64,000 bases of DNA from Neotamlana sedimentorum (lineage in GTDB: Bacteria; Bacteroidota; Bacteroidia; Flavobacteriales; Flavobacteriaceae). The position numbers and the translations under genes are program-made. The stretch covers positions 186,001 through 250,000 of the forward strand of contig NZ_JTDW01000004.1 in assembly GCF_000943565.1 (NCBI RefSeq). Reading direction: 5' to 3'. The notes under the pieces are model-generated. The model saw nothing but the letters and a program-made list of their open reading frames with translations. It had not been told where the DNA came from and did no database searches. Positions 8,811 through 18,003 of the stretch are shown here, one piece after another; the stretch's first letter is position 1; every line of letters begins with the position of its first letter.

Positions 8811-11267
8811 TTAGAAAAACAAATTTAATTGTAGATTTGGTGAAAACTGACTTGCTTTCCTGAAGTTATTATCGGAAGTATTTTGAAAAACATTTACAAT
8901 ATTATCCTGATTGTAAACATTTAAAATAGATAAGCCTAAAACAGATTTAATTCCTTTTGATGGCTTGAACGTATATGAAGCAGAAAAATCGAGTTGATGT
9001 AAAGCATCAAATCTATCGCTATAATCGATGTTAGCGTTATTGCTATCGGTTTCGTCGGGATAAATAATGGGTATTCCAGAAAAGCAGCCCCATGTTAATG
9101 CAAATTTCCATTGATTTAAAGTGAGCAATCCCGTTAAATTTATAATGTGAGTTTGGTCGTAAAACGCTGTGGTGCTAACGCCATTAAAATCTGTTTCGGT
9201 ACGACTAAGCGCATAACTTACCCAAGTTTCGAAGTTGCTCCAACGGCGTTTAACAAATAAATTGGCTCCCTTACTGGTAAGATTGCCTTGTTCGTTATCG
9301 GTTTTATTGGTTATATCTGTTGTTTTTTTATGATACAATTCTAAATCGAATAACCACTTTGAGTTTTCAAAAACACCACCAACCATGGCTTGTGTGCCTT
9401 TTAACGGATTGATGTCTTCTTTAGGCAAGTACCAAAGCTGATTGGTTATATTAAAATCGTCGAAATCGTTTGTAAACTTCTTTTGTATAAACTGATTAGA
9501 AGTACCAAATGAAGATTTTAAATACCAACGATTATCAATTTTATAACTCGCTAAAATCCTCGGGTTTACATACAGTTTCTTTAAAGGAACGTAGTAATTA
9601 TTATGAATGCCTAAGGTTAAAATTAATTTCTCTTTCCAATTTTTTTGTACAGACAAATAATTTGAATGTACCGTAGCATTTTGTTGGCGCTCTGTATTTA
9701 TTTCGTTTTCTTCTTCGAGCTCGTTGCTAATAATATCGTGCGCTGTTAAGGTATAACCGGCATCGAATTGTAAATTATCGTTGTGTTTATAAGTGGCTTC
9801 AGTAATTAATCGAGTATCTTTTATGGTGTTATCATATTTTTGATAGCTAGAACGTTGCTCTAAAACAAAGCCTTCACTTTCGCTATAAATATTCATTTTC
9901 GATTTGCTCAATCTCACTTCTGTAGTCCATTTTTCAGAAAAATGAGCTTTCCATTTTCCTGTAATCCCCCAATTATCTAATTCTAAATCTCGATAATCTA
10001 TTTGGTTGTTAGAATTATTGCTTTGTATTTCAGCATATAAATCGTTCTGAATATTTATAAAACTTAATGTTGCATTATGTTTGTCGTTAATTTTATAGTT
10101 TAATTTGGCATTGATATCAGAAAATCCCATGTCGAAATTATCAGAACTATTAATTTCATCGGATTCTGGCTCTAATTTACTACCCTGAAAAATAAGCTCG
10201 GAAATAGCAGTTAATTTAGGTGTGTTAAACTGCGGATAACTGGTTCTAAAAGCAACGAGTAAAGATAATTTGTCCTTTATTAGTTTAGTGTTAATTGTAG
10301 CCCCAGCGAAAATGGTATTTAAGGCCACTTCGTAGCTGTTTTTTTCTGGAATTTTAGCATCTGTTGTCATGTTTATTAGTCCGCCAACACGACCGCCCCA
10401 TTTAACAGGTAACATATTACGCTGCACTTCAATATTCGAAATAATTGAAGCGTTGTAAGGCGAAATAGCACCAAAAAAATGTCCAGAATGATAAATTGGT
10501 ATATCGTCTATTTGCACTAAATTTTGATCGTAAGTACTGCCTCTAAAATTTAAATTTCCAGATTTTCCACTCGGTGAATGTATTCCAGGAACATTGTTTA
10601 ATACATTAAAAATATCGCCATCGGTTTCACCAGCCAACAAACCTAAAAGCTCTGTATTAATTTGTAAACTGTGGTCTCTAATTCTAGAATCGATACCACT
10701 AGTTAAATAACTTTTTAGCAAAACTTGACTTAAGCTAATTTGCTGTTTGTAAAGTTTTAAGCTATTAGTTTTTTGTAAATCTTTTGCTTGTAAATGGACT
10801 GTTTTATAAAAATTGGAATAAAAATGAATAGAATCTAAAGGAAAAACATCGTTTATTGTGAAAACACCTTGTTCTTCGTGTACTACTTTATGAGCTTCAT
10901 TATTTATTTGATATTGTAAAGACATTGCGCTTTCGTTGGTTTCAACATCAATAGCTTTAAAAATCAAAGCATCTCTATTCGGAATTATAGTATAGAATTT
11001 ACCATCGATACTCGTAATGCTTATAGGAATTTTTTGCTGAATTACTTCAAGACAATTAGAAATGCTATCGCAGTTAATGTTTTTATTGATTAAAAGGGCA
11101 TCAAAAAAAGTGTGATTGTATGAAAAATGCACATCGAACTTACGTTCTAACTCCGAAAGTTTATCTGATAACTTTACTGTATTTCCTGTTTGCGAAACGC
11201 TAAAATTGAAAACGCAAAAACAAAAAAATACTAGTAGATATTTGTTAAAATTGAAATTCCGGATCAT
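8811..11267 (-). CDS. FecA-like TonB-dependent outer-membrane receptor with STN domain
   Basis: An 818-residue protein with a signal peptide (cleaved near FSVSQ). An N-terminal secretin/TonB (STN) domain (~residues 35-95, LSELERKFDVHFSYNHTFF) is the part that signals to FecR-type anti-sigma factors. A Cna/CarboxypepD-like sandwich (~95-185), a plug domain (~195-310, with NVPGIHSPSGKSGNLNFRG and QIDDIPIYHSGHFFG) and a 22-strand-type barrel ending in FSPNLQLNLFF follow. Its gene starts 5 nt after fecR, so receptor, anti-sigma and sigma form one signalling cascade. The substrate is unknown; an iron chelate is the default guess for the family. Confidence 0.9.
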   Translation of the reverse strand: MIRNFNFNKYLLVFFCFCVFNFSVSQTGNTVKLSDKLSELERKFDVHFSYNHTFFDALLINKNINCDSISNCLEVIQQKIPISITSIDGKFYTIIPNRDALIFKAIDVETNESAMSLQYQINNEAHKVVHEEQGVFTINDVFPLDSIHFYSNFYKTVHLQAKDLQKTNSLKLYKQQISLSQVLLKSYLTSGIDSRIRDHSLQINTELLGLLAGETDGDIFNVLNNVPGIHSPSGKSGNLNFRGSTYDQNLVQIDDIPIYHSGHFFGAISPYNASIISNIEVQRNMLPVKWGGRVGGLINMTTDAKIPEKNSYEVALNTIFAGATINTKLIKDKLSLLVAFRTSYPQFNTPKLTAISELIFQGSKLEPESDEINSSDNFDMGFSDINAKLNYKINDKHNATLSFINIQNDLYAEIQSNNSNNQIDYRDLELDNWGITGKWKAHFSEKWTTEVRLSKSKMNIYSESEGFVLEQRSSYQKYDNTIKDTRLITEATYKHNDNLQFDAGYTLTAHDIISNELEEENEINTERQQNATVHSNYLSVQKNWKEKLILTLGIHNNYYVPLKKLYVNPRILASYKIDNRWYLKSSFGTSNQFIQKKFTNDFDDFNITNQLWYLPKEDINPLKGTQAMVGGVFENSKWLFDLELYHKKTTDITNKTDNEQGNLTSKGANLFVKRRWSNFETWVSYALSRTETDFNGVSTTAFYDQTHIINLTGLLTLNQWKFALTWGCFSGIPIIYPDETDSNNANIDYSDRFDALHQLDFSASYTFKPSKGIKSVLGLSILNVYNQDNIVNVFQNTSDNNFRKASQFSPNLQLNLFF

Positions 11268-11272
11268 ACAAA

Positions 11273-12193
11273 CTAGTCTACAATTATCGTTTTTCCACTT
11301 ATTGTATAGTTAATTTCCATAGAAGAAAACAAGGTTTGTAAAGCGGTATTTAAATCGTTATGAGGCACTGTGCCAGTAAACTGTAAATTATGATATGTTT
11401 CTGGAAGTTCAATGTTTATGTCGTAATACTTTTCTAAATCGGTAGCAACTTGCAATAAATTAGTCTCGAAATATTTACTGAAACCATCGAGCCATTCCGG
11501 ACTTTTAGCATTGTGCGTTGTATGCACCAATTTATTGGCTTTGGCTATGGCTGCATGACCTTTAGTTAAAATTTCGGCATCGTTATTATATGTAACTTTA
11601 ACTTTTCCTTCGTAACATTTAACTTCAAAAATAGTGTTGTTAGTATTCACATTAAATTGAGTGCCTAACACTTGTATGCTTCCAGAATTAGTTATCACAT
11701 TAAAACGTTCACCTTTAGTAACATCAAAAAATGCTTGTCCGTTTAATTCAATATTTCGGTTATGCTCCCAATCCTTTTCTTTAAATGAAATACTTGATAA
11801 AGCATCCATTTTAACTACAGAACCATCGGGTAAATTAATGGTTTTAGTTTCTGCAACAGCAGTTTTAATCGTAGTTTCAGCATTAATAAAGTAATTAAAC
11901 GTAACAAATCCGGCAGTTAATAACACAACAATAGCTGCGGCTATTTTTAACCATGATGCAGATTTACTTTGTTTTGTTGGAGCAGGGGAGATTACCAGTT
12001 TTTTACGCTTGTTAAGATCGGCTAAACCTTTTTCAACATCAAACTTTTCAACTTGCCATGTGTCAATATCATCAAGAACAACTTTAAGATCGTTTAATTC
12101 ACCGTTAGATTCTAGCTCCATTTTCTCGCTGTCTTCTAAACGATTATCAAGCCACCTTGCCAGTACATTATTCTTACTAAATTTATCGTCCAC
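11273..12193 (-). CDS. FecR-family anti-sigma factor
   Basis: A 306-residue single-pass protein. The short cytoplasmic N-terminus has the WLDNRLED motif that binds the sigma factor. A membrane helix lies at ~82-102, the FecR domain at ~112-205 (INLPDGSVVKMDALSSISF, FFDVTKGERF, VQVLGTQFNV-like core) and a DUF4974 domain at the C-terminus. It sits between the ECF sigma gene (52 nt upstream) and the TonB receptor gene (5 nt downstream), the standard order of a trans-envelope signalling cassette in Bacteroidota. Confidence 0.93.
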   Translation of the reverse strand: MDDKFSKNNVLARWLDNRLEDSEKMELESNGELNDLKVVLDDIDTWQVEKFDVEKGLADLNKRKKLVISPAPTKQSKSASWLKIAAAIVVLLTAGFVTFNYFINAETTIKTAVAETKTINLPDGSVVKMDALSSISFKEKDWEHNRNIELNGQAFFDVTKGERFNVITNSGSIQVLGTQFNVNTNNTIFEVKCYEGKVKVTYNNDAEILTKGHAAIAKANKLVHTTHNAKSPEWLDGFSKYFETNLLQVATDLEKYYDINIELPETYHNLQFTGTVPHNDLNTALQTLFSSMEINYTISGKTIIVD

Positions 12194-12245
12194 CGTTACT
12201 TTTTTTATCTAAATTATATAGGCTTAACAAGCTGTTTTTGCCCGA

Positions 12246-12767
12246 TTAAATGTTTCGTTTTTGCAGTTCGGTTATTTCTTTTAACTTCATTAATGCTTTT
12301 GAAATTCGATTTTCAACTGCAGTCTGGCTAATTTGTAACTTATTAGCTATGTCTTTATAAGTGAGCTTTTCAATTCTGTTTAGTAAAAACGCCTCACGTT
12401 GTTTTTCTGGTAATGCAGAAATGGCTGCTTCTATTTTTTGTTTAAATTCTTTGGTTCTTAAATGAAAATAAGGATCTTCAATATCTGATGTTTCAATATA
12501 ATTTTTCTCAAATTTCAAAGCCACTTTTTGTTGTCTTAACGAATCTATAAACATGTTTTTAGCTATGGTGTAAAGAAATCCAGCTGCTTTTTCGTAAATA
12601 ATACTGTTACATTTAGCCCATAATTTTATAAACGACTCTTGTACAACATCTTCTGCTTGTTTTAAATTACCAAACTTAAAATATAAATGATTCCTTAAAC
12701 TCTCGGCATGTTTTCGGTACAAATTATTATAAACATCTTCATCGCAAACAGAGAAGGATTGATCCAT
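12246..12767 (-). CDS. FecI-like ECF RNA polymerase sigma factor
   Basis: A 173-residue protein with sigma-70 region 2 (~residues 13-80, EDVVQESFIKLWAKC, FLYTIAKNMFIDSLR) and region 4 (~112-165, ALPEKQREAFLLNRIEKLTY plus the HTH KLQISQTAVENRISKAL). It heads the fecI-fecR-receptor operon. Its likely targets include the two genes on either side that share the AGGGTTGGGTAAAAC-N11-CGTAwTA box. I do not find that box in front of the sigma gene itself, so it may be transcribed by the housekeeping factor. Confidence 0.93.
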   Translation of the reverse strand: MDQSFSVCDEDVYNNLYRKHAESLRNHLYFKFGNLKQAEDVVQESFIKLWAKCNSIIYEKAAGFLYTIAKNMFIDSLRQQKVALKFEKNYIETSDIEDPYFHLRTKEFKQKIEAAISALPEKQREAFLLNRIEKLTYKDIANKLQISQTAVENRISKALMKLKEITELQKRNI

Positions 12768-12844
12768 TATGACTTATTATTTAATTGTAAATATAAAATA
12801 AATTTAGCGGAGCATTTTTATTTTATAAAAACATTAAACAATGG

Positions 12845-14008
12845 CTATTCTATAAAAAACGGGTCGGAAAATTTTTCATCGTTTGTAAACACTTCGTCTG
12901 TTAGCGTAATTAAAAAATCAACAAGGGCTTGCTTATCGGCATCCGATAAATTTAAACGGCGCACGTTGTTGCCTTGTGTTAAACGGTTATCGAGGTTCGG
13001 GTTATTTTGCACACCACTGTTATAATGCTCGATTACTTCTTCAAGGGTTTCAAATCGGCCATCATGCATATAAGGTCCCGTTAATTCAATATTTCGTAAA
13101 GAAGGCACTTTAAATTCGCCCAAGTCGTTATTATTTCCTGTAATTCCGCCAACGCCTTCATCGGTAATAGTAGCGTCTAAACCGTTGTTTCTGGCTTGAT
13201 CGCCAACAAAAACATTGGTTGCATGACAATCGAAACACCTCGTTTGGTTACTTAAAAACAACTGTTTACCGCGGTTTTCGGAAGCTGTAAAATTGGCAAA
13301 ATTATTATTTATGTTGTTGCTTTGTGCCATGCCTTCATCGAATTTAGATTGGTAGGACACCATAGATCGAATAAACTGAGACACCGCTAAAGCAATACGA
13401 TTGCTTGTTATATCACTATCACCAAAAGCATTTTCAAATAACACTTCATAATAATCTATCTGTGCTAATTTGGTTTCAAGCTCTGGTAATGTCATGCCCA
13501 TTTCGACTAAATCCTGAATAGGAATTAAAATTTGTTCTTCCAACGAATCTGCCCTTTCATCCCAAAAAAACCGACCATTTTCATAAAACCTCGCATTGGC
13601 TAAACCCATGGAGTTTCGCGACGTAAAATCGCCATCGAAACCTGTACTTAACGGATTAGGATCGGAAAAACCATTTTCTTGAATATGGCACGAGGCGCAA
13701 GAAATACTGTTGTTTACCGATAAGTTTTTGTCGTAAAACAATACACGTCCAAGCGTTGCTCCATTGTTGCTAATTTGGTTGTTGTTAGGCGTGTTGTCTT
13801 CGTTTTGCACATCATTATCTAAAAAATAGTTTGGTAATGCAATATTTGCATAATTGAATGGCGTAGTAGGTAAATTTAGTTCCGATATATCTGGAGTAGT
13901 GGTGCCTATGTCTTCAAATTCATCCATTGTAATATCGCTGTATTCATCTTCGCTACAGGACATAATTGCTAGTACAAATAATAAAATTAAGGGCAAATGG
14001 TTTTTCAT
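12845..14008 (-). CDS. Di-haem cytochrome c peroxidase (CcpA/MauG family) lipoprotein
   Basis: A 387-residue exported protein with lipobox IMSC (C18). Two haem-binding motifs are present: CASCH (C104, C107, H108), the peroxidatic haem, and CFDCH (C258, C261, H262), the electron-transfer haem. The expected distal Met lies in GPYMHDGRF (M314). The length matches periplasmic di-haem peroxidases, which reduce H2O2 to water using cytochrome c electrons. It is the first gene of the minus-strand peroxide/iron block and carries the same promoter box as the haloperoxidase gene 5 kb away. Confidence 0.92.
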   Translation of the reverse strand: MKNHLPLILLFVLAIMSCSEDEYSDITMDEFEDIGTTTPDISELNLPTTPFNYANIALPNYFLDNDVQNEDNTPNNNQISNNGATLGRVLFYDKNLSVNNSISCASCHIQENGFSDPNPLSTGFDGDFTSRNSMGLANARFYENGRFFWDERADSLEEQILIPIQDLVEMGMTLPELETKLAQIDYYEVLFENAFGDSDITSNRIALAVSQFIRSMVSYQSKFDEGMAQSNNINNNFANFTASENRGKQLFLSNQTRCFDCHATNVFVGDQARNNGLDATITDEGVGGITGNNNDLGEFKVPSLRNIELTGPYMHDGRFETLEEVIEHYNSGVQNNPNLDNRLTQGNNVRRLNLSDADKQALVDFLITLTDEVFTNDEKFSDPFFIE

Positions 14009-14073
14009 TTTAAATAGTGTTTTGATTAAATAATTACATCGTTGATTTCACCAATTTGGTGGCGATTTTTATT

Positions 14074-14106
14074 TAATACGTTACGCTACTTGTTTTACCC
14101 AACCCT
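14074..14106 (-). promoter_or_regulatory. Putative ECF-type promoter of the cytochrome c peroxidase gene
   Basis: On the minus strand AGGGTTGGGTAAAAC (14106 to 14092), 11 nt, then CGTATTA (14080 to 14074), ~66 nt before the start codon. The 15-mer is identical to that at 8716-8730 and the spacing is the same, while the flanking bases differ, which argues for selection on the site. Confidence 0.6.
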
Positions 14107-14215
14107 TGGTTTTATTTTTTTTATTGAATGATTTGTGAAAGTAAAGTCTGCAATTATGTCCAACTACAGTTTATTGAAAAAATTTATTCTAAAATGTTTC
14201 TTCTACGATGTTAAT

Positions 14216-14262
14216 GAAATCGAGTTTGGGAGATTCATGAACTTCTCTAAAACAATAATAAT
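14216..14262 (+). repeat. Left copy of the ~46-bp inverted repeat flanking the putAbiC/DUF262 cassette
   Basis: The sequence begins GAAATCGAGTTTGGGAGATT and ends AAAACAATAATAAT. Its reverse-complement partner is at 18271-18315. The two agree at about 39 of 46 aligned positions with one 2-nt gap, far beyond what AT-rich drift would give. Confidence 0.8.
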
Positions 14263-14388
14263 CTTGTCAATAAACACTTTTTATGCGACGACGTAGGAGG
14301 GAAGTGATTTCTATGGAATGGAATTAAATATATTATTATAAATTATTTACCAAAATTATTATGCTATATTTATTGTTTAAATTTTCTA

Positions 14389-15639
14389 ATGGAAACCACA
14401 CCTAAACAAGATAAAAATAAAACTTTAAAAATAATTATAATACCAAGTATTATAGCTTTAATTTTTGCTATATCACTTTTTCTTTGGAAACGTAACTTTT
14501 TTGATTTTGACTCCACTGTAGACGCAGGAATGCTGGGTACTTTAGGTGATTTTATAGGTGGAGTAATTGGTTCTATTTGGGCATTGGTTGGAGTTGTTTT
14601 ATTCTATTTAGCTTTAAAAGAGCAGAGAAGAGATATTGCAACAAATCAAAAAGCATTGGCTAAACAAATTGAAGCACTAGAAATACAAACTAATGAATTT
14701 AAATTACAAAAAGATGAATTAATTGAATCGCGAAAAGTATTTATTGAACAGTCAAAAACATTAAAAAAACAACAATTTGAATCTACATTTTTTTCAATGT
14801 TAAAAATGTATAGTGACAACATCAGAATTCTTAATTCAAGATATTCTAACGGAGAAGATTATTTTATTGAATTTATAAAAAAATTATCATCCAAAGTAAA
14901 AATATCTAATGAACCATTAATCAATCATAAAGAAACATTAAAAGCATATAATGAACTTTTTTTTAATTGTAAGGATGATATTTCGCATTATTTTAGAATA
15001 GTATATAGACTAGTGAAATTTATAGATAATAGTACTATGTCTGAAGATGATAAAAAGATGTATTCTAAAATATTACGTTCTCAATTTTCTGAAAAAGAAT
15101 TGCTTATGCTTTATTATAACTCATACACAGTTTTTGGAACTAAATTTTACCCATTAATTTTAAAGTATAATTTATTGAAACATTTGCCAAGTGATTCTAA
15201 AATTGAATTTAAAAATTTGGTTTGTAGTAAAGTTAAGATGGATTTTAATAGACTTTTATTCATACAAGAGCTATCTAATTATTTAAAATCATATTTTAAA
15301 GAATTTAAACAATTAATGAAACAAGAGGTAATAAATGAAGAAGATTTTCCTTTTGAAAGATCTGTAAAAACAGAGGATTCTTCAATGATCATTCACGTTA
15401 TAGCAGATGAATTAACAGAAATTAAAATATCATTTTTTAATATAAAAAATGATATTATTAAAGATAAATATGATTTAGATTTGAATAAATTTCAGGAATA
15501 TGTTCTACACCATTTATATCATAAATTTGTTTTCACGACTTATAATGATTCAGAAGAATTAAATTTTAATATTTCTGAAAATTTAGATTCGAACAATGTC
15601 AAATATTTAATTACAAGTAATAAAGGAGTTTCTCTATAA
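14389..15639 (+). CDS. putAbiC-type membrane protein (putative phage abortive infection)
   Basis: A 416-residue protein with two N-terminal membrane helices (~13-33 and ~50-75), a charged coiled-coil (~78-128), then the signature QQFESTFFSMLKMYSDNI (128-145) and a long helical domain. This order matches the putAbiC family (PF16872), annotated as putative phage abortive infection proteins. The gene is strikingly AT-rich compared with its neighbours. Its stop is 6 nt before the DUF262 protein gene, so the two are almost certainly one operon. The mechanism of this family is not established; membrane anchoring suggests that membrane damage or signalling is possible, which is inference. Confidence 0.75.
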   Translation: METTPKQDKNKTLKIIIIPSIIALIFAISLFLWKRNFFDFDSTVDAGMLGTLGDFIGGVIGSIWALVGVVLFYLALKEQRRDIATNQKALAKQIEALEIQTNEFKLQKDELIESRKVFIEQSKTLKKQQFESTFFSMLKMYSDNIRILNSRYSNGEDYFIEFIKKLSSKVKISNEPLINHKETLKAYNELFFNCKDDISHYFRIVYRLVKFIDNSTMSEDDKKMYSKILRSQFSEKELLMLYYNSYTVFGTKFYPLILKYNLLKHLPSDSKIEFKNLVCSKVKMDFNRLLFIQELSNYLKSYFKEFKQLMKQEVINEEDFPFERSVKTEDSSMIIHVIADELTEIKISFFNIKNDIIKDKYDLDLNKFQEYVLHHLYHKFVFTTYNDSEELNFNISENLDSNNVKYLITSNKGVSL

Positions 15640-15645
15640 ATAATT

Positions 15646-18003
15646 ATGGAAAAGAAATCAATAACATCACAATTGTCTCAGAAAGAATTTGAAAGTATTT
15701 TTAAAAATAATATGAAAATCTCTTCATATTCCATGTCTATAAAAACACTTTTTAGTGATAGAATGCAAAAAAAAATTGATTATAATCCATATTATCAGAG
15801 AAATTATGTTTGGGATAGAGCTAAAGCTACTTTTTTTATAGAAAGTATATTGTTAGGTACAGATATTCCTCCTTTAATCTTTTTTAATTCTGGTGGGAAA
15901 ATAGAAGTTATTGATGGTAGGCAGAGATTTGAAACTATGAAAAAATTTAAAGAAGGAGACTTGGCTTTGAATATAAAAGGTCTTTTAGAATTACCTCAAT
16001 TAAAAAACAACACCTTTAACAAACTTGATGATGATATACAAGGAATATTTGAAGATGTTAAAATAAGAATTTTTGAATTTGAAGTAATTAATGAACCTAA
16101 ATTATCCGAGTATCTTGAAGATAAAATTAAAAAAGAAATATTTAGAAGGTATAATTCAGGTATTACAGCTTTAAATACTTCTGAAATAGACAATGCCGTT
16201 TATGATGATGACAAAATCACAATTGAATTCAAAAAAATTCTTAAAGAAAATAAAGGATTGACTGCAAGAATCACTGAAACTTTTCTTGGTAACAAATTTA
16301 AAGATAAAAATATTGATTTTTCTAAAATTTTACAGTTATTGAGAAAACATTTTGTTCTAACAAGTTTTCCAATTTCTCATTACGCAAGAACGAATAATAG
16401 ACAGAATACACTTAAGCTTTTGTATGATGTTGTTCAAGAAAATAAAATAGTAGATTCATCTTTAATATTGGATTTCTTTGAAAATGTTAAACTAGTATTA
16501 ACTTTAAAAGATTTTTTTCAAAAAAATGAATTAGAAGGGAATAAAACCTTATATGAATGTATATTATGGGCAATTTGTATTCTTAAAATTGAAGTTGTAC
16601 CTCAATTAAAGGAATTTACAGAAGAAGAGAAAAAGAAACTTCTAAACCATTATATAAACAATAAAGAAACTTACAACACTGATTTTTATCATTATTACAA
16701 AGAAATAATTAATCGTTTTACAGATACTGCAAATATTTTTAAAAGTATTTTTTCTTATGATTTTAAAGATTATATCAGAGATGAAAATTTTAATGCTAGA
16801 GTTAAATCTCTAAAGCAAAGTGAAAATCAAGCAAAATTAAAATTAGATGAACTTTCTACTTTAAGAGTAAATAAACCTGATCCTTCATTTATACCAGTAG
16901 AGGAGTTGATTAACGATTTACAAACCAAAAGATATCTAGTAAGGCCGACTTATCAAAGGCAAGAAAGGATAAATGAATATAAGGCCTCTGCAATTATAGA
17001 AAGTATAATATTAGGTATTTATTTACCACCAATTTTTATTTACAAAAACAAAAATGGTGTTAAAGAAATAATTGATGGACAGCAAAGAATACTTTCCATC
17101 TTAGGATTTCTTGGGAAACAATATCTAAATGAAAATAACAAATTAGTTTTCTCAAAAAATAATAATTATAAACTTAGAGGATTAAAAGTTATTAAAGAGA
17201 TTAATGGGGCTAGATATAGAGATTTAGATGAAAATGAATATCAAGAGAAGATTTTAGATTTTAAATTGCAATTAATTGAGATAGATAGTGCCATTAACGA
17301 GAATTTTCAACCTGTTGATTTATTTATTCGATTAAATAATAAACCATATCCCATTAAAGAAAATTCATTTGAAATGTGGAATTCCTTTGCTGATAAAGAA
17401 ACTATTAAACTAATTCGAGAAATAACTCAAAAATACGTTTCCTGGTTTTACATAAAGAGTACTGATAAAAAGTATTTTATAGATAGAATGGAGAATGCTG
17501 AATTGATAACAATATTGTCCTATATAAATTATAATAATAAATATAGAAAAGATTATAAAAGTGTTGGATATTATAACAGAAAAGACAAAATAACAGGAAG
17601 AATTGGGGATAAAAAAGATGTGTCAAGTATCATTGAAAGGTTATCCGTAAACGCTCTCATGAAAGATAATTTTATTCAATGTGTAAATGAAATTGAGATA
17701 TTTATAAATTTATTATCAAAAATTTTAGGAGAAAAGGATTTAAAAGAGAAATTGAATTCTTTATTTAATGTTGGTAAAGCAAAAAGGTCAAAAATCGATT
17801 TCTATCTACTTTATGATTTATTGCAAAATATACCTATTGATAAATATAAGCTTGTGGATTTAAAAGATTTAGATAAAGATATTTTACTTTTATCTTCTAT
17901 ACTTAAGAATACAGAACAGAATCTAATTAATGATGATTACAAAACGAATTTTTTATCTGTAAAAGAAAAATTAGTTTCAAAATATCAAACATTAGTTAAT
18001 TAG
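15646..18003 (+). CDS. Tandem DUF262 (ParB/Srx-fold) protein
   Basis: A 785-residue protein with two copies of the DUF262 fold. Copy 1 has NPYYQRNYVWD (47-57), ESILLGTDIPPLIFF and the nucleotide-binding-type motif VIDGRQRFE (88-96). Copy 2 has RPTYQRQERI (433-442), ESIILGIYLPPIFIY and IIDGQQRIL (475-483). DUF262 is the N-terminal (GmrS-like) half of GmrSD-type modification-dependent restriction enzymes, where DGQQR binds or hydrolyses nucleotide. Here the usual C-terminal DUF1524 HNH nuclease is not recognisable: residues 560-785 are helical, Lys-rich and lack a clear His-Asn-His pattern. It is cotranscribed with the putAbiC gene. Confidence 0.85.
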   Translation: MEKKSITSQLSQKEFESIFKNNMKISSYSMSIKTLFSDRMQKKIDYNPYYQRNYVWDRAKATFFIESILLGTDIPPLIFFNSGGKIEVIDGRQRFETMKKFKEGDLALNIKGLLELPQLKNNTFNKLDDDIQGIFEDVKIRIFEFEVINEPKLSEYLEDKIKKEIFRRYNSGITALNTSEIDNAVYDDDKITIEFKKILKENKGLTARITETFLGNKFKDKNIDFSKILQLLRKHFVLTSFPISHYARTNNRQNTLKLLYDVVQENKIVDSSLILDFFENVKLVLTLKDFFQKNELEGNKTLYECILWAICILKIEVVPQLKEFTEEEKKKLLNHYINNKETYNTDFYHYYKEIINRFTDTANIFKSIFSYDFKDYIRDENFNARVKSLKQSENQAKLKLDELSTLRVNKPDPSFIPVEELINDLQTKRYLVRPTYQRQERINEYKASAIIESIILGIYLPPIFIYKNKNGVKEIIDGQQRILSILGFLGKQYLNENNKLVFSKNNNYKLRGLKVIKEINGARYRDLDENEYQEKILDFKLQLIEIDSAINENFQPVDLFIRLNNKPYPIKENSFEMWNSFADKETIKLIREITQKYVSWFYIKSTDKKYFIDRMENAELITILSYINYNNKYRKDYKSVGYYNRKDKITGRIGDKKDVSSIIERLSVNALMKDNFIQCVNEIEIFINLLSKILGEKDLKEKLNSLFNVGKAKRSKIDFYLLYDLLQNIPIDKYKLVDLKDLDKDILLLSSILKNTEQNLINDDYKTNFLSVKEKLVSKYQTLVN

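Larger units (their letters stand above)
14009..14388. other. Intergenic region between the peroxidase gene and the putAbiC gene
   Basis: 380 bases separate the divergent genes. It holds the ECF-like promoter box of the peroxidase gene (14074-14106), the left copy of the long inverted repeat (14216-14262), an outer TCTGCAATTATGTC block (14147-14160) that recurs right of the cassette, and a TATATTTATTG sequence at ~14362-14372 that could be a -7 box for the putAbiC gene. No coding sequence is seen. Confidence 0.6.

Noticed and set aside
15646-18003. Complete GmrSD type IV restriction enzyme
   Set aside because: No DUF1524/HNH motif is visible; the second half is another DUF262 copy, so the label would be wrong.
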